In this document: in pieces, positions 43,438 through 51,651 of the stretch
Numbering within the stretch: the stretch's first letter is position 1
Layout of the letters: the number at the start of each line of letters is the position of its first letter
Assembly: GCF_021390435.2 (NCBI RefSeq)
Contig: NZ_JAJVCN010000001.1
Location: 2,170,001 to 2,234,000 of the forward strand
Origin: Kibdelosporangium philippinense
GTDB lineage: Bacteria; Actinomycetota; Actinomycetes; Mycobacteriales; Pseudonocardiaceae
Length of the DNA: 64,000 nucleotides
Direction of reading: 5' to 3'
Translations under genes and position numbers: made by a program
Notes under the pieces: model-generated
Seen by the model: the letters and a program-made list of their open reading frames with translations, nothing else
Database searches by the model: none
Told to the model about the DNA's origin: nothing

Positions 43438-44784
43438 GAGAAGGCTCCGCGTGATCCAGTGTGGACTTTAGGCGGTCATGGTCTCGGTGGCCATGATTTC
43501 TTTGGTTTCCGTGGCCGTGTCGTCGTTGGGTAGCAGGTGCATTCTGCTGCGGGACAACAACTCCGGCCCGATGTAGCGGTGTCCTTCGGCCCATTCGTCG
43601 GTCTGTTCGGCCAGCACCGCGCCGACCAGACGGATGATCGCCGCGCGGTTCGGGAAGATCCCGACCACATCGGTGCGGCGGCGGATCTCCTTGTTCAGCC
43701 GCTCCTGCGGGTTGTTGGACCAGAGCTGTTTCCACAACTCACGCGGAAACACAGTGAATGCCAGCAACTCGTCCCGGGCGGCGTCCAGATGCTCGGCCGC
43801 GGCCGGCAGCTTGTCGGCCAGCGAATCGGCGACCTTGCCAAACTGCTCACGCACTGTCTGAGCGTCGGCCTGATCGAAGATCGTGCGCACCAGCGTGGCC
43901 ACGCCCGGCTGCGCCGACTTCGGCACCTTGGTCAGCAGATTACGCAGGTAGTGAGTGCGGCACCGCTGCCAGGACGCGCCCGGCAGCGCCGAGGCCACCG
44001 CGGCGGTCAGCCCGGTGTGCGCGTCGCTGGTGACCAGCGAGACCCCGGTCAGGCCACGGGCCACCAGCCCGCGCAGGAACGCCAGCCACCCGGCGCCGTC
44101 CTCCTGCGAGGCCACGTCCAGGCCAAGCACCTCGCGGTGCCCGTCGTTGTTCACCCCGGTGGCGATCAGGGCGTGCACGTTGACGATCCGCCCGTTCTCC
44201 CGGACTTTCATCGTCAACGCGTCCATCGCCACGAAGGTGTAGGGCCCGGCATCCAGTGGGCGTTCCCGGAATGCTTTGACCTGCGCGTCCAGGTGCGTGG
44301 CCATCTCGCTGACCTGGGACTTCGACAGGCTCTTCACGCCCAGCTGCTCGGCCAGCTTTTCCACCCGCCGGGTCGACACGCCCAGCAGGTAGCTGGTGGC
44401 CACCACGGTGACCAGGGCCTGCTCGGCCCGCCGACGGTGCTGCAGCAGCCACTCGGGGAAGTAGGAGCCCGAGCGGAGTTTCGGGATCGCCAGCTCCACC
44501 GTCCCGGCCCGCGTGTCCCAGTCCCGGGTCCGGTAGCCCTTGCGGGAGTTGACCCGCTCCGGGCTACGGGTGCCGTACTCGGCCCCGCACCGCTGGTCGG
44601 CCTCGGCCGACATCACCGCCTCAGCGAACGTCTTGACCATGCTGCGCAACAGATCCGGACTCGCCGCGGCGAGTTGGTCATCCAACCAGCCGGTCGGGTC
44701 GATACCCTCGACTGCGGCCATCGTGGTGATCCTTCCTCTGAGTTCCTTGGTCGGTACTCGAAAGGATCACGCGGTGGCCGTCCC
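43438..44784. mobile_element. IS256-family insertion sequence
   Basis: One transposase gene flanked by imperfect terminal inverted repeats: an exact 11-bp core CCGCGTGATCC at 43447-43457 and its complement at 44764-44774, with weaker outer pairing (GAGAAGGCT / GGGACGGCCA). Outer ends are approximate. I could not identify the direct target duplication with confidence, so the copy may be old or its flanks rearranged. It lies between the protease and the cyclase/ATPase module. Confidence 0.8.
43468..44721 (-). CDS. IS256-family transposase
   Basis: DDE transposase (Transposase_mut family). Catalytic residues can be placed as Asp in VAMDALTMKV, Asp in LVTSDAHTGL and Glu in NPQERLNKEIRRRT; also WQRCRTHYLRNLL, the conserved C-x2-H-type region of this family. 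417 residues, full length, no internal stops, so potentially active. Confidence 0.95.
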   Translation of the reverse strand: MAAVEGIDPTGWLDDQLAAASPDLLRSMVKTFAEAVMSAEADQRCGAEYGTRSPERVNSRKGYRTRDWDTRAGTVELAIPKLRSGSYFPEWLLQHRRRAEQALVTVVATSYLLGVSTRRVEKLAEQLGVKSLSKSQVSEMATHLDAQVKAFRERPLDAGPYTFVAMDALTMKVRENGRIVNVHALIATGVNNDGHREVLGLDVASQEDGAGWLAFLRGLVARGLTGVSLVTSDAHTGLTAAVASALPGASWQRCRTHYLRNLLTKVPKSAQPGVATLVRTIFDQADAQTVREQFGKVADSLADKLPAAAEHLDAARDELLAFTVFPRELWKQLWSNNPQERLNKEIRRRTDVVGIFPNRAAIIRLVGAVLAEQTDEWAEGHRYIGPELLSRSRMHLLPNDDTATETKEIMATETMTA

Positions 44785-44835
44785 TTATGGAGACGCCACG
44801 CCGCCAACCAGCGGAAACGTCGTACACCACCTCAG

Positions 44836-45307
44836 TGGACACAACCGCACCTGGCGGCGGTGACGGAGGAAACGGCGGTGGTGCACCCACTGCGCCGACA
44901 TTGGTCAAGCAGGCGCCAGCTTGGCTGCCTTGGCCAAGTGGTTGCCTGCTGAGGTTCTCGCATTCTACGCCGCCGCCGTGACCATGATGCAACCGCCGCT
45001 GACTCCTGAAGGGCAGCCAACCGAGCCTCCCGTTGTGAGCTGGTGGGCATGGTCGATTGCTTTGGCGGCAACGCCGGTGTTCGTCTATATCGGCGCTCTG
45101 TACCGGCACAACTTCGATCGCTTCTGGCTGCGGGTCGGTCTGTCGCTGCCCGCGTTCGTGCTCTGGAGTGCGACAGTTCCCTACTCCGCCTGGTACGACG
45201 TTTCCTTCTTTGAGAGCGGCTCCGCCATTTTCTGGCTCGCGCTGGGACTTGCCGCGGCGGCGTTCACCGCAATCGCTAGCCACTTGGCCCCACCGGCTGA
45301 AGAGTGA
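44836..45307 (+). pseudogene. Small four-helix membrane protein, apparently frameshifted
   Basis: Two overlapping frames together look like one protein. From GTG 44836 (or ATG 44787) the first frame gives a Gly/Pro-rich leader ending LVKQAPAWL. The second frame, after a -1 shift near 44926, continues ALAKWLPAEVLAFYAAAVTMM and runs to TGA 45305-45307. One missing G in the run at 44926-44931 would join them into a single reading frame. The body has about four hydrophobic segments (AEVLAFYAAAV, WSIALAATPVFVYIGAL, VGLSLPAFVLW, AIFWLALGLAAAAFTAI). Alternatively the gene simply starts at TTG 44921. Function unknown. It lies directly upstream of the Crp/cyclase/ATPase genes and beside the IS end. 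Confidence 0.5.
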
Positions 45308-45326
45308 GCTGTTCGACGCGAGGTTT

Positions 45327-45358
45327 GGCCGGTCATGGCGAGAACACCGTGACCGGCC
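45327..45358 (+). terminator. Hairpin between membrane protein gene and crp-like gene
   Basis: 9-bp arms GGCCGGTCA (45327-45335) and complement (45350-45358) with a 14-base loop; no T-run, so it may be a weak terminator. Confidence 0.45.
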
Positions 45359-45429
45359 ACCCGTTCGATTGGGCCCATCGAGTGAACGACCTGCTGGCCA
45401 AGAGTCCTTCTACGGCACCATGAACGGTC

Positions 45430-46086
45430 ATGCATGAGCACGCGATCGAGCACTTGCGGCGAGCGGGTCAGCGTCGGCAGTTCGATCGGGAGGACCGTCT
45501 GATGACAATCGGTGCTGCCAGCCAAGATGTACTGCTGATCGAATCCGGTGTGGTGAAGGTGTCTCTGTCAGCAGGAGATGGGTCGGAGTTGATCGTCGAT
45601 CTGTACGGGCAAGGGGAGTTGATCGGCGAACTGGGCGTCATGAGCGGGCGGCCTCGGAGTGCCTCTGTGGTCGGCCACATTTCTGGTGTGGCAGTGCGCG
45701 TTCCTGGTGTGAGATTTCGGGAGTTAGCCAGACAGCATGCTGACGTCTTGCTGATGGTCAACGAGACACTCGACCGCAGACTGCGCAACGCCGACCACAG
45801 GCAACTCGCCATGGCCTCCCGTGAGGTGCCGAACCGCGTCGCCTACCAGCTGGTGATATGGGCGAAGGAACACGGCGAGCAGACTGCCGACGGTCTGCGG
45901 GTACGTGGCATCACACAGCGAGAATTGGCTCAGACGGTCAACGCCTCCGAGAAGTCGGTCGACGCCGCGCTGCAGTTGCTGAGGTCGGACCATCTAGTCC
46001 AAACCGGCAGGCTTTGGTACTTGCTGCCGGATGTGCGCAGGCTCGAAGAGAAGCTGGACCAACCCAGTTGGAAGCCAGGTCGCTGA
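45430..46086 (+). CDS. Crp/Fnr-family transcription regulator
   Basis: N-terminal cyclic-nucleotide-binding fold (QFDREDRLMTIG, VLLIESGVVKVS, YGQGELIGELGVMSGRPRSASV at about residues 55-80, covering the phosphate-binding cassette with its GELG and R-S) and a C-terminal winged helix (ITQRELAQTVNASEKSVDAAL near 160-180). The pocket sequence GELG...RPRSA is compatible with binding a cyclic nucleotide. 218 residues. A cyclase-like gene follows by 81 bp on the same strand, which suggests ligand maker and sensor are paired; that link is inference. Confidence 0.88.
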   Translation: MHEHAIEHLRRAGQRRQFDREDRLMTIGAASQDVLLIESGVVKVSLSAGDGSELIVDLYGQGELIGELGVMSGRPRSASVVGHISGVAVRVPGVRFRELARQHADVLLMVNETLDRRLRNADHRQLAMASREVPNRVAYQLVIWAKEHGEQTADGLRVRGITQRELAQTVNASEKSVDAALQLLRSDHLVQTGRLWYLLPDVRRLEEKLDQPSWKPGR

Positions 46087-46167
46087 GACTTGTCCCGGAT
46101 TTCCGGGAGACCATGCGGCGCGTCTTCTCCACACTCGCTCTTCCCGGATGACGAACGTGGAGGTGCG

Positions 46168-46914
46168 ATGAACTCCCTGCCTCAGCATCACGCGCTGCTA
46201 GGTGTCGACGTGATCGGATCGGCCCGCAATCCAGGTCACTATCTGGAAAAGCTCCAATCGTCCACGGACACCATGCTGCGTACCGCGTTGACAGACGCGG
46301 GGGTTCAGCTGTCGCGGGCGACGAACTGGGAACCGACGGGAGACGGCGCATTGGTGACGCTGCCCAGCAGCGATCTAGGTGCGCTGTTCGACGCGGCGAG
46401 CCTGCTCGAAGTCAAGGCCGCGGAGCACAATCGGTGGCACAAGCCGGACGTGCGGCTGCGCATCGCTGTCCATGTCGGGCCGGTCGGTCCCGAACCCGGC
46501 TACTACGAGCCGAAGATCACACTTAGCAGGCTACTCAACGCACCAGTGTTCAAGCAGGTGGTCGAGCGCTGTTTGGCCGAGCGCCGCGGTGACGTCAATA
46601 CAGGTTTGATCGTCTCTGACAATGCGTATCGCGCGGTTTTCGGCGGTGACCACACGAGACTGGTCACCCAAGCCGAGTTCGCGTCGGTTGCCGCGTCCGA
46701 CAAGGAATTCGCCCAGCCAGCATGGATCCGCGTTCCGGGGTTTGAGGCCAAGAGTCTGGTCGCGTCAGTCGCAGCCGAGGGGCCGGCGTCCGCATCCGGG
46801 GCTGCGCCTGCTGGCACGCCCAACGGGTCAATGCAGAACACTGCGAACGGTCCCATGAGCGGCCTGCAAGCGAACACCATCGCCGGCAACGTCTCGTTCA
46901 GGATGGGGCAATGA
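46168..46914 (+). CDS. Class III nucleotide-cyclase-like protein with C-terminal tag motif
   Basis: Seen: LLGVDVIGSARN with Asp14, GDGALVTL with Asp59 (the two metal-binding aspartates of class III cyclases), VRLRIAVHVGPVG, and ITLSRLLNAPVFK in the place of the family's N-x-A-x-R-L helix. The catalytic Asn appears replaced while Arg is kept, so activity is uncertain. The last 22 residues begin with NGPMSGLQANTIAGNV (227-242), a motif repeated in the next protein. ATG 46168 has GGAGG just upstream; the ORF reaches back to 46090 without support. 248 residues. Overlaps the ATPase gene by 4 bp. Confidence 0.75.
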   Translation: MNSLPQHHALLGVDVIGSARNPGHYLEKLQSSTDTMLRTALTDAGVQLSRATNWEPTGDGALVTLPSSDLGALFDAASLLEVKAAEHNRWHKPDVRLRIAVHVGPVGPEPGYYEPKITLSRLLNAPVFKQVVERCLAERRGDVNTGLIVSDNAYRAVFGGDHTRLVTQAEFASVAASDKEFAQPAWIRVPGFEAKSLVASVAAEGPASASGAAPAGTPNGSMQNTANGPMSGLQANTIAGNVSFRMGQ

Positions 46915-48929
46915 CCGCACTCGAAGTGGAGACCAGCACGGTCGCCGCCGAGACAGGCGAATCGAAGAAGAACGAAGTCAACGGCCCGATGTCCGGGCTT
47001 CAAGCCAATGACATCCATGGTGACGTCACCATGGTCGACGCGAGGCCGACGAAAGCAGACCTGGTCACGCTGTGGCTCAACGCGGACGAGATCGCCGATC
47101 TCAAAGAGCAGTTCGTGCCCAACACCCAGTTCGACAGGGCTTGCACCATTTTGCGCGACAGCCCTGTGGTTGTCTTGTGCGGCATAGGTACTGGACGGAC
47201 GTTCACCGGTCGCAAGCTTTTGCTGCACCATGGTCACTCTCAGATCGCGCATCTCAACGGATCCCGGGGGCTGGGATCGGTCGAGGCGCAGGAACTGCGG
47301 AACGGTGCCGGATATCTCTGGCGGGCGGGCGAAACTGGTGCAACGGCGTTCACGGGAAGTCACCTGGAACAGGTCGCGCATGTCATGCGCTCGGTTGACA
47401 GCAGGCTGGTGATCATCGTGGATCACGAGTCGTATGTGCCACGGGAAGCTGGCTATCGGATAGTCCGGATGTCGCCACCGAATGCTGCGACGATCGCCCT
47501 CGCGGTTATTCGTCGACGGGACGAAGACGTGCAGGTCACCGCGAGGGAGGTGCTGAACGGTGAGCTGGGCATTGGCCTCAACGAGGATGACCCGCCTGAT
47601 AAGGCGGTGCGGGCGGCAGAGCTGGCCATTGCCGTCGCGAACAAGGAACTGACAACAGCGGCAGCGATCGAGTTGCTGACCGAAAACATCGACCAGACTA
47701 TCGCGACGACTTATCAGGACTGGTCAGTACTCGAGTTCTCGATGATGTTGGCGGTGGCTGTACTGGAGAACCAGCCGTACGACGAGGTCGCGGAGTACGC
47801 GAGCGAGCTCGATGAACTGATCCGCACGGCGGAGCTGCCGCCAGATGAGGAACTCAGTCCTCGTGAAGTGTTCGCCAAGTCAAAGCAGGCGGTGCTCCGC
47901 GACGTCGGTGCGAAAACGGTTGTCCGGGAGCATCCGCGGCATCCGGGCCTGCAGGAGGAGACCATCAGGTTCGTCCGGCAGGACTGGGCTGAGGCGGCGC
48001 TTTGCCACGTCTGGCGCGAGTATCTGTCGGTGCACCGCATCCTGCTGAGCTGGTTGTGTGTGCCCGCGCTGCTCGATCGATTTCCCTCAGCCTGCATTAA
48101 CGCGTTGTGCTGGATCATCGCCAAGACTCCCGCGCACGAGCCATTGCGCATGATCGACCAGCTGGCCGCGAGCAGAAGTCATGCGAAGCGAAAGCTGGCG
48201 AGTTGGACACTGGTGCGGCTGGCCAAGGACCACGACCTGCAGCCGGTGGTGGATCAGACGCTGACGGAGTGGGTGGACACCGGGTCCCCCACGCGGAAGG
48301 CTACCGCCGCGATGACGTACGCGTTGAGGTACAGCAAGACAGATCCGAGTTTGGTGCTCGATCGACTCCACGCGATCTTGGTTAAGACGGACAGCGTGGT
48401 CGCTCGGATGTCGGTGTATCACTCGTTGCTCTTCACGCTGGAGGAAGCGCCTCCGCATCGGTCCACTGTGCTCAGTGAACTCTGCGCGTGGTCCGAGACA
48501 GCAAGGCGCACCGGTGCTGACGACGGCCCGCGGCAGGTCGCGCTGAAGGTCGGAATGTGGGTCTCTGGCCTGACGCCGAACGCGAACAATATCTACGTCG
48601 AGGCGGCTGAGATGATCACGGAACATTCGACCGAGGTCGCTGTGCTCGCCGAGCGGGCGCTCTTGGACCGTGATTTCGGACCTGTCGCCCTTGACCACTT
48701 GTTCAAGCTGGCGGGCGTCGCCTACTACAGCACTGCGGAACAGGCCGAGCAAGGTACCGAGTCAGCGGGCGTGGAACTGGTGCGAAGCCTTACCTTGCTG
48801 GCACCGGATCTCCGGTGGTGGGCGTCATGGCGGAAGGTTGTGGCGCTGTGCCGTCGCCATCCCACCCGTCGCAAGCCAATTCGGTGGATCTTCAAGGTAG
48901 CTCGACGTCATCAGCGCTGGAGCGCCTAG
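46911..48929 (+). CDS. STAND-like ATPase with degenerate P-loop and repeat-type C-terminus
   Basis: 672 residues. N-terminal motif NGPMSGLQANDIHGDV (24-39) is near-identical to the C-terminal motif of the upstream cyclase-like protein. A P-loop-like segment VLCGIGTGRTFTG (about 88-100) has Arg96 where Walker A needs Lys; a Walker B-like LVIIVDHE has Asp171. The second half is alpha-helical and leucine/alanine-rich, like HEAT/ARM repeats. The layout (NTPase then repeats) resembles STAND/NLR-type proteins of bacterial conflict systems, but I do not recognise a named family. No membrane segment is obvious. Translationally coupled to the cyclase-like gene. Confidence 0.6.
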   Translation: MTALEVETSTVAAETGESKKNEVNGPMSGLQANDIHGDVTMVDARPTKADLVTLWLNADEIADLKEQFVPNTQFDRACTILRDSPVVVLCGIGTGRTFTGRKLLLHHGHSQIAHLNGSRGLGSVEAQELRNGAGYLWRAGETGATAFTGSHLEQVAHVMRSVDSRLVIIVDHESYVPREAGYRIVRMSPPNAATIALAVIRRRDEDVQVTAREVLNGELGIGLNEDDPPDKAVRAAELAIAVANKELTTAAAIELLTENIDQTIATTYQDWSVLEFSMMLAVAVLENQPYDEVAEYASELDELIRTAELPPDEELSPREVFAKSKQAVLRDVGAKTVVREHPRHPGLQEETIRFVRQDWAEAALCHVWREYLSVHRILLSWLCVPALLDRFPSACINALCWIIAKTPAHEPLRMIDQLAASRSHAKRKLASWTLVRLAKDHDLQPVVDQTLTEWVDTGSPTRKATAAMTYALRYSKTDPSLVLDRLHAILVKTDSVVARMSVYHSLLFTLEEAPPHRSTVLSELCAWSETARRTGADDGPRQVALKVGMWVSGLTPNANNIYVEAAEMITEHSTEVAVLAERALLDRDFGPVALDHLFKLAGVAYYSTAEQAEQGTESAGVELVRSLTLLAPDLRWWASWRKVVALCRRHPTRRKPIRWIFKVARRHQRWSA

Positions 48930-49160
48930 AAGCCGAGTCCATCGCGGACTCGGCCGGCGAGCTGACGGGCCAACGCACCGACGTCGATTTCCGGCGTAAG
49001 CCACCTGATGTCCCGGCACGGATCACCATGTCGCGGATCTCGCCGGGACCGTAGGAGTACGTCGCGGCCAACCCTGCGCCCATCCGGCGCACCGAAAGCC
49101 GGACGGCACTGTCGCCGGGGAGCGTCAGGTCGATCTGACCGCGATACGGTCCGACTCCCG
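48926..49160 (-). pseudogene. Frameshifted gene fragment
   Basis: Two minus-strand frames look like pieces of one protein. One reads SVRRMGAGLAATYSYGPGEIRDMVIRA upstream; the other continues DIRWLTPEIDVGALARQL to the stop at 48926. A shift near 49015 would join them. No good start is present, and the piece touches the YafY-type gene at 49162, so it is probably a 5'-truncated or decayed gene. Function unknown. Confidence 0.4.
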
Positions 49161-49161
49161 A

Positions 49162-50136
49162 TTAAGACGGCACCTCGTAGTGGGTGGCGACTTCTGTGGC
49201 GCGGTCGTGCAGGGAAGTGCGTAGCCATTGTGGGGAAAGGGCTTCCGCGTTCGTGGCGAGTTGCCACAACGCCCATTCGGCGTGTCGTGAGTCTTGGAAG
49301 GTCACTTCCATTCGCAGCCAGCCGTCCGCGTCAGCTTGCTCGGCGAGGACGGCCAGCGCTGTGCCCACCACGTCCCCGCGCCGTGCCGGATTCACCCGTA
49401 CCAGCACGGTGACTTGGTCGCCGCCGGTCCGGAACTGCGTGCTGCGTTCCTGCCAGGCCCGGTCAAGGTTGACCTTGTCGGGTCGCTGCGCGGGTTCGGC
49501 GAGCTCCTCGGCGGCCAAGATCCGGGACAGCCGATACGTGCGATCGGCGCCGGACCTCTTGGCCAGTAAGTAACCTTGGCCGCGCGCGGTTACCAGGCCG
49601 ATCGGGTCTACCGTGCGCCACTGTGCACTCTGGTCCACGGCCGCGTAATGGATGCGCAGTTTGTGCCCGGCGAAGACCGCGCTGCGCACCTGGCTCACGA
49701 CTGCATCAGGCACCTCTTCACTGGCCAGTCGGCGCTCCAAGAGGTCCGTCTCCGGATCGATGAGCAACCGTTGGGCCGCACCGGCTGCAGTGGCTCGATA
49801 GCTCTCGGGAAGCGCGTCAACAACCTTGCGCATGGCCGACGCCAACGCCGCACCAAGCCCGAATGCCTGCGCCCCGCGCCGCGATCCGGCAACGAGCAAC
49901 GCGAGCGCTTCGTCGTGGTTCAGCCCGGTGAGCTCGGTCTGGAAACCTGGCAGCAAAGCGAAACCGCCATGCCTGCCACGTTCGGCGTATACCGGAACGC
50001 CCGCCGCGGACAACGCCTCGATGTCACGCAGCACGGTCCTCGTGGACACCTCCAGTTCGCTGGCGAGGGCGGTCGCGGACATCCGGCCGTGCTGGCGCAG
50101 AAGCAGCACCAGCGAAACCAACCGGTCGGCACGCAT
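49162..50136 (-). CDS. YafY-type HTH/WYL-domain transcription regulator
   Basis: DeoR-like winged helix at the N-terminus (MSATALASELEVSTRTVLRDIEALSAAGVPVY, residues about 19-50) followed by a WYL sensor domain (KLRIHYAAVDQS, WRTVDPIGLVTARGQGYLLAK) and a WCX C-terminal extension. Such proteins usually control a neighbouring gene, here perhaps the divergent SnoaL-like gene 61 bp away. 324 residues. Confidence 0.9.
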   Translation of the reverse strand: MRADRLVSLVLLLRQHGRMSATALASELEVSTRTVLRDIEALSAAGVPVYAERGRHGGFALLPGFQTELTGLNHDEALALLVAGSRRGAQAFGLGAALASAMRKVVDALPESYRATAAGAAQRLLIDPETDLLERRLASEEVPDAVVSQVRSAVFAGHKLRIHYAAVDQSAQWRTVDPIGLVTARGQGYLLAKRSGADRTYRLSRILAAEELAEPAQRPDKVNLDRAWQERSTQFRTGGDQVTVLVRVNPARRGDVVGTALAVLAEQADADGWLRMEVTFQDSRHAEWALWQLATNAEALSPQWLRTSLHDRATEVATHYEVPS

Positions 50137-50197
50137 AAGAAAAGTCTACTGAAATACACGACACAAGATGTCATGATTAGTTGCGAGGCTTGTCGGC

Positions 50198-50548
50198 ATG
50201 ACAAGGAAAGTGGCTACCGAGCCGAACGACCTGGGGAAATACTTCATCGAGCACGGCAATGCGGGCGATGTCGACGGGCTGGTGGCGTTGTACGAGCCGG
50301 ACGCCGTGCTGGCGTTCCCACCAGGCAACCTCGCGAGCGGACACGCGGAGATCCGCAAGGTGTACGAGCAGTTCGTGGCGGCTGCCCCGGTGCTCATGCC
50401 GGGCAGGCAGCATCCAGCGCTGGTGAGCGGCGACTTGGCACTCACGGTGTCCACGTTGACCACCGGTGAGATGACCGTGGAGGTCGCCCGTCGCCAGGCA
50501 GACGGGTCATGGCTGTGGGTCGTGGACCAGCCGGTACTCGTGCCGTAG
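50198..50548 (+). CDS. SnoaL-like/NTF2-fold protein
   Basis: A 116-residue protein of the SnoaL/ketosteroid-isomerase-like fold (YybH type): FIEHGNAGDVDGLVALYEPDAVLAFPPG and GHAEIRKVYEQFV are typical. No catalytic assignment is possible. Divergent from the YafY-type regulator, a common pairing, and followed at once by the DUF488 gene. Confidence 0.75.
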   Translation: MTRKVATEPNDLGKYFIEHGNAGDVDGLVALYEPDAVLAFPPGNLASGHAEIRKVYEQFVAAAPVLMPGRQHPALVSGDLALTVSTLTTGEMTVEVARRQADGSWLWVVDQPVLVP

Positions 50549-50550
50549 CG

Positions 50551-51036
50551 ATGAGGCGTATCGCGACGATCGGTGTCTACGGCTTCACGGCTGAAGCGTT
50601 CGTCGAGCGGCTGACTGGCGGGGGAGTCGGGCTGCTGCTCGACCTCCGCCAACGTCGCGGTGTTCGCGGCCGCGAGTACTCATGGGCGAACTCCGCGCGT
50701 CTGCAGCACACGCTCGCCGAGGCTGGTATCGGCTATCGGCACGTGAAGGAGTTGGCGCCGACGACCGAACTGCGCCACTTGCAGTACCGCGAGGACGATC
50801 GTCAAGGTGTGGGCAAGCGCAACCGCATCGCGCTTGCCCCGGGGTATGTCGAGGGCTACACCGACGAGATCCTCGATCCGTTCGACCTGCGCGGGCTCGT
50901 GGCCGAACTTCCTGTTGACGCGGCTACCGCGCTGTTCTGCGTCGAGCGTGATCCGGAGGCATGCCACCGCTCACTTGTGGCCATTCGCCTGCGTATCGAG
51001 CATGGCCTGTCAGTCACCGACCTCCGTCCGGAGTAG
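50551..51036 (+). CDS. DUF488 domain protein
   Basis: 161 residues with the DUF488 signature: N-terminal ATIGVYGFTAEAFV, LLLDLRQRRGVRGREYSW, YRHVKELAPT, and the conserved C-terminal ALFCVERDPEACHRSLVA with the Cys-x6-Cys-His motif. Biochemical role unknown. ATG 50551 lies 3 bases past the upstream stop, suggesting translational coupling. Confidence 0.85.
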   Translation: MRRIATIGVYGFTAEAFVERLTGGGVGLLLDLRQRRGVRGREYSWANSARLQHTLAEAGIGYRHVKELAPTTELRHLQYREDDRQGVGKRNRIALAPGYVEGYTDEILDPFDLRGLVAELPVDAATALFCVERDPEACHRSLVAIRLRIEHGLSVTDLRPE

Positions 51037-51102
51037 GGCGTTCGACTGGCAACTGGTGACGATCTCGCTGTCGAACCTCGTTCAACGGGGGCGCGTAGAT
51101 CA

Positions 51103-51140
51103 CGTCCGGGTGCCGCGACCGCCAGCGCGGAACCCGGACG
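51103..51140 (+). terminator. Hairpin after the DUF488 gene
   Basis: CGTCCGGGT...CCGCG pairs with CGCGG...ACCCGGACG, a long GC-rich stem with a small internal mismatch. It lies just before the ribosome site of the next gene. Confidence 0.55.
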
Positions 51141-51165
51141 TTCCCCCATCACCACGGAGGTTTCT

Positions 51166-51573
51166 TTGCGCAAACTGATCGGGCTCGTTGTCGCGGTCGC
51201 GGCGGCGGCCGTTGCCAGCGCTCCTGCTGCCGCTGCGGCTCCTGCCGGTACATGGTGCGCCCGGTACGTGTTTGGCGGCCACTACCAACTCGGCCACCTT
51301 GAGTACAATGTGGACATAGCGTTCCATGCGGGTCTCGACGTGCCGAGGGTTGTCAACGACGTCACGAGCTACGTCGGCGAGTACATGTCCAGCTACGACT
51401 ACTGCGACAGGTATGCCGACGTGAAAGCGTTGATCACCAAGGCAAACAGCCAGTTGCCGCGGATCGACGCCGTGGCCATCGCCGGTGGCGACTTCGAGGC
51501 CATTCTCGCCGAGGCCAAGCAGGTGCAGGACGTGTACCGTCAGGCGGAATCGCTCGCCTGGGCCAAGCGTTAG
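51166..51573 (+). CDS. Small secreted protein, unknown function
   Basis: 135 residues starting at TTG 51166, 5 bases after GGAGG. A clear Sec signal peptide (MRKLIGLVVAVAAAAVASAPAAA) and a mature part with two cysteines (TWCARYVF and YDYCDRY) that could form a disulfide. No domain recognised. Confidence 0.75.
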   Translation: MRKLIGLVVAVAAAAVASAPAAAAAPAGTWCARYVFGGHYQLGHLEYNVDIAFHAGLDVPRVVNDVTSYVGEYMSSYDYCDRYADVKALITKANSQLPRIDAVAIAGGDFEAILAEAKQVQDVYRQAESLAWAKR

Positions 51574-51582
51574 CCGCTGCCG

Positions 51583-51611
51583 CCTGTCTGGTCCCGACGC
51601 GACCAGACAGG
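51583..51611 (+). terminator. Intrinsic-type hairpin after the secreted protein gene
   Basis: Perfect 11-bp arms CCTGTCTGGTC (51583-51593) and complement (51601-51611), loop CCGACGC. Confidence 0.75.
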
Positions 51612-51651
51612 TGGGACGTTTGGCTCAGCCACATCAGCGGAGACCACTAAC

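Noticed and set aside
43537..44952. 471-codon plus-strand open frame over the IS256 transposase
   Set aside because: Shadow of the transposase gene on the opposite strand; no domain.
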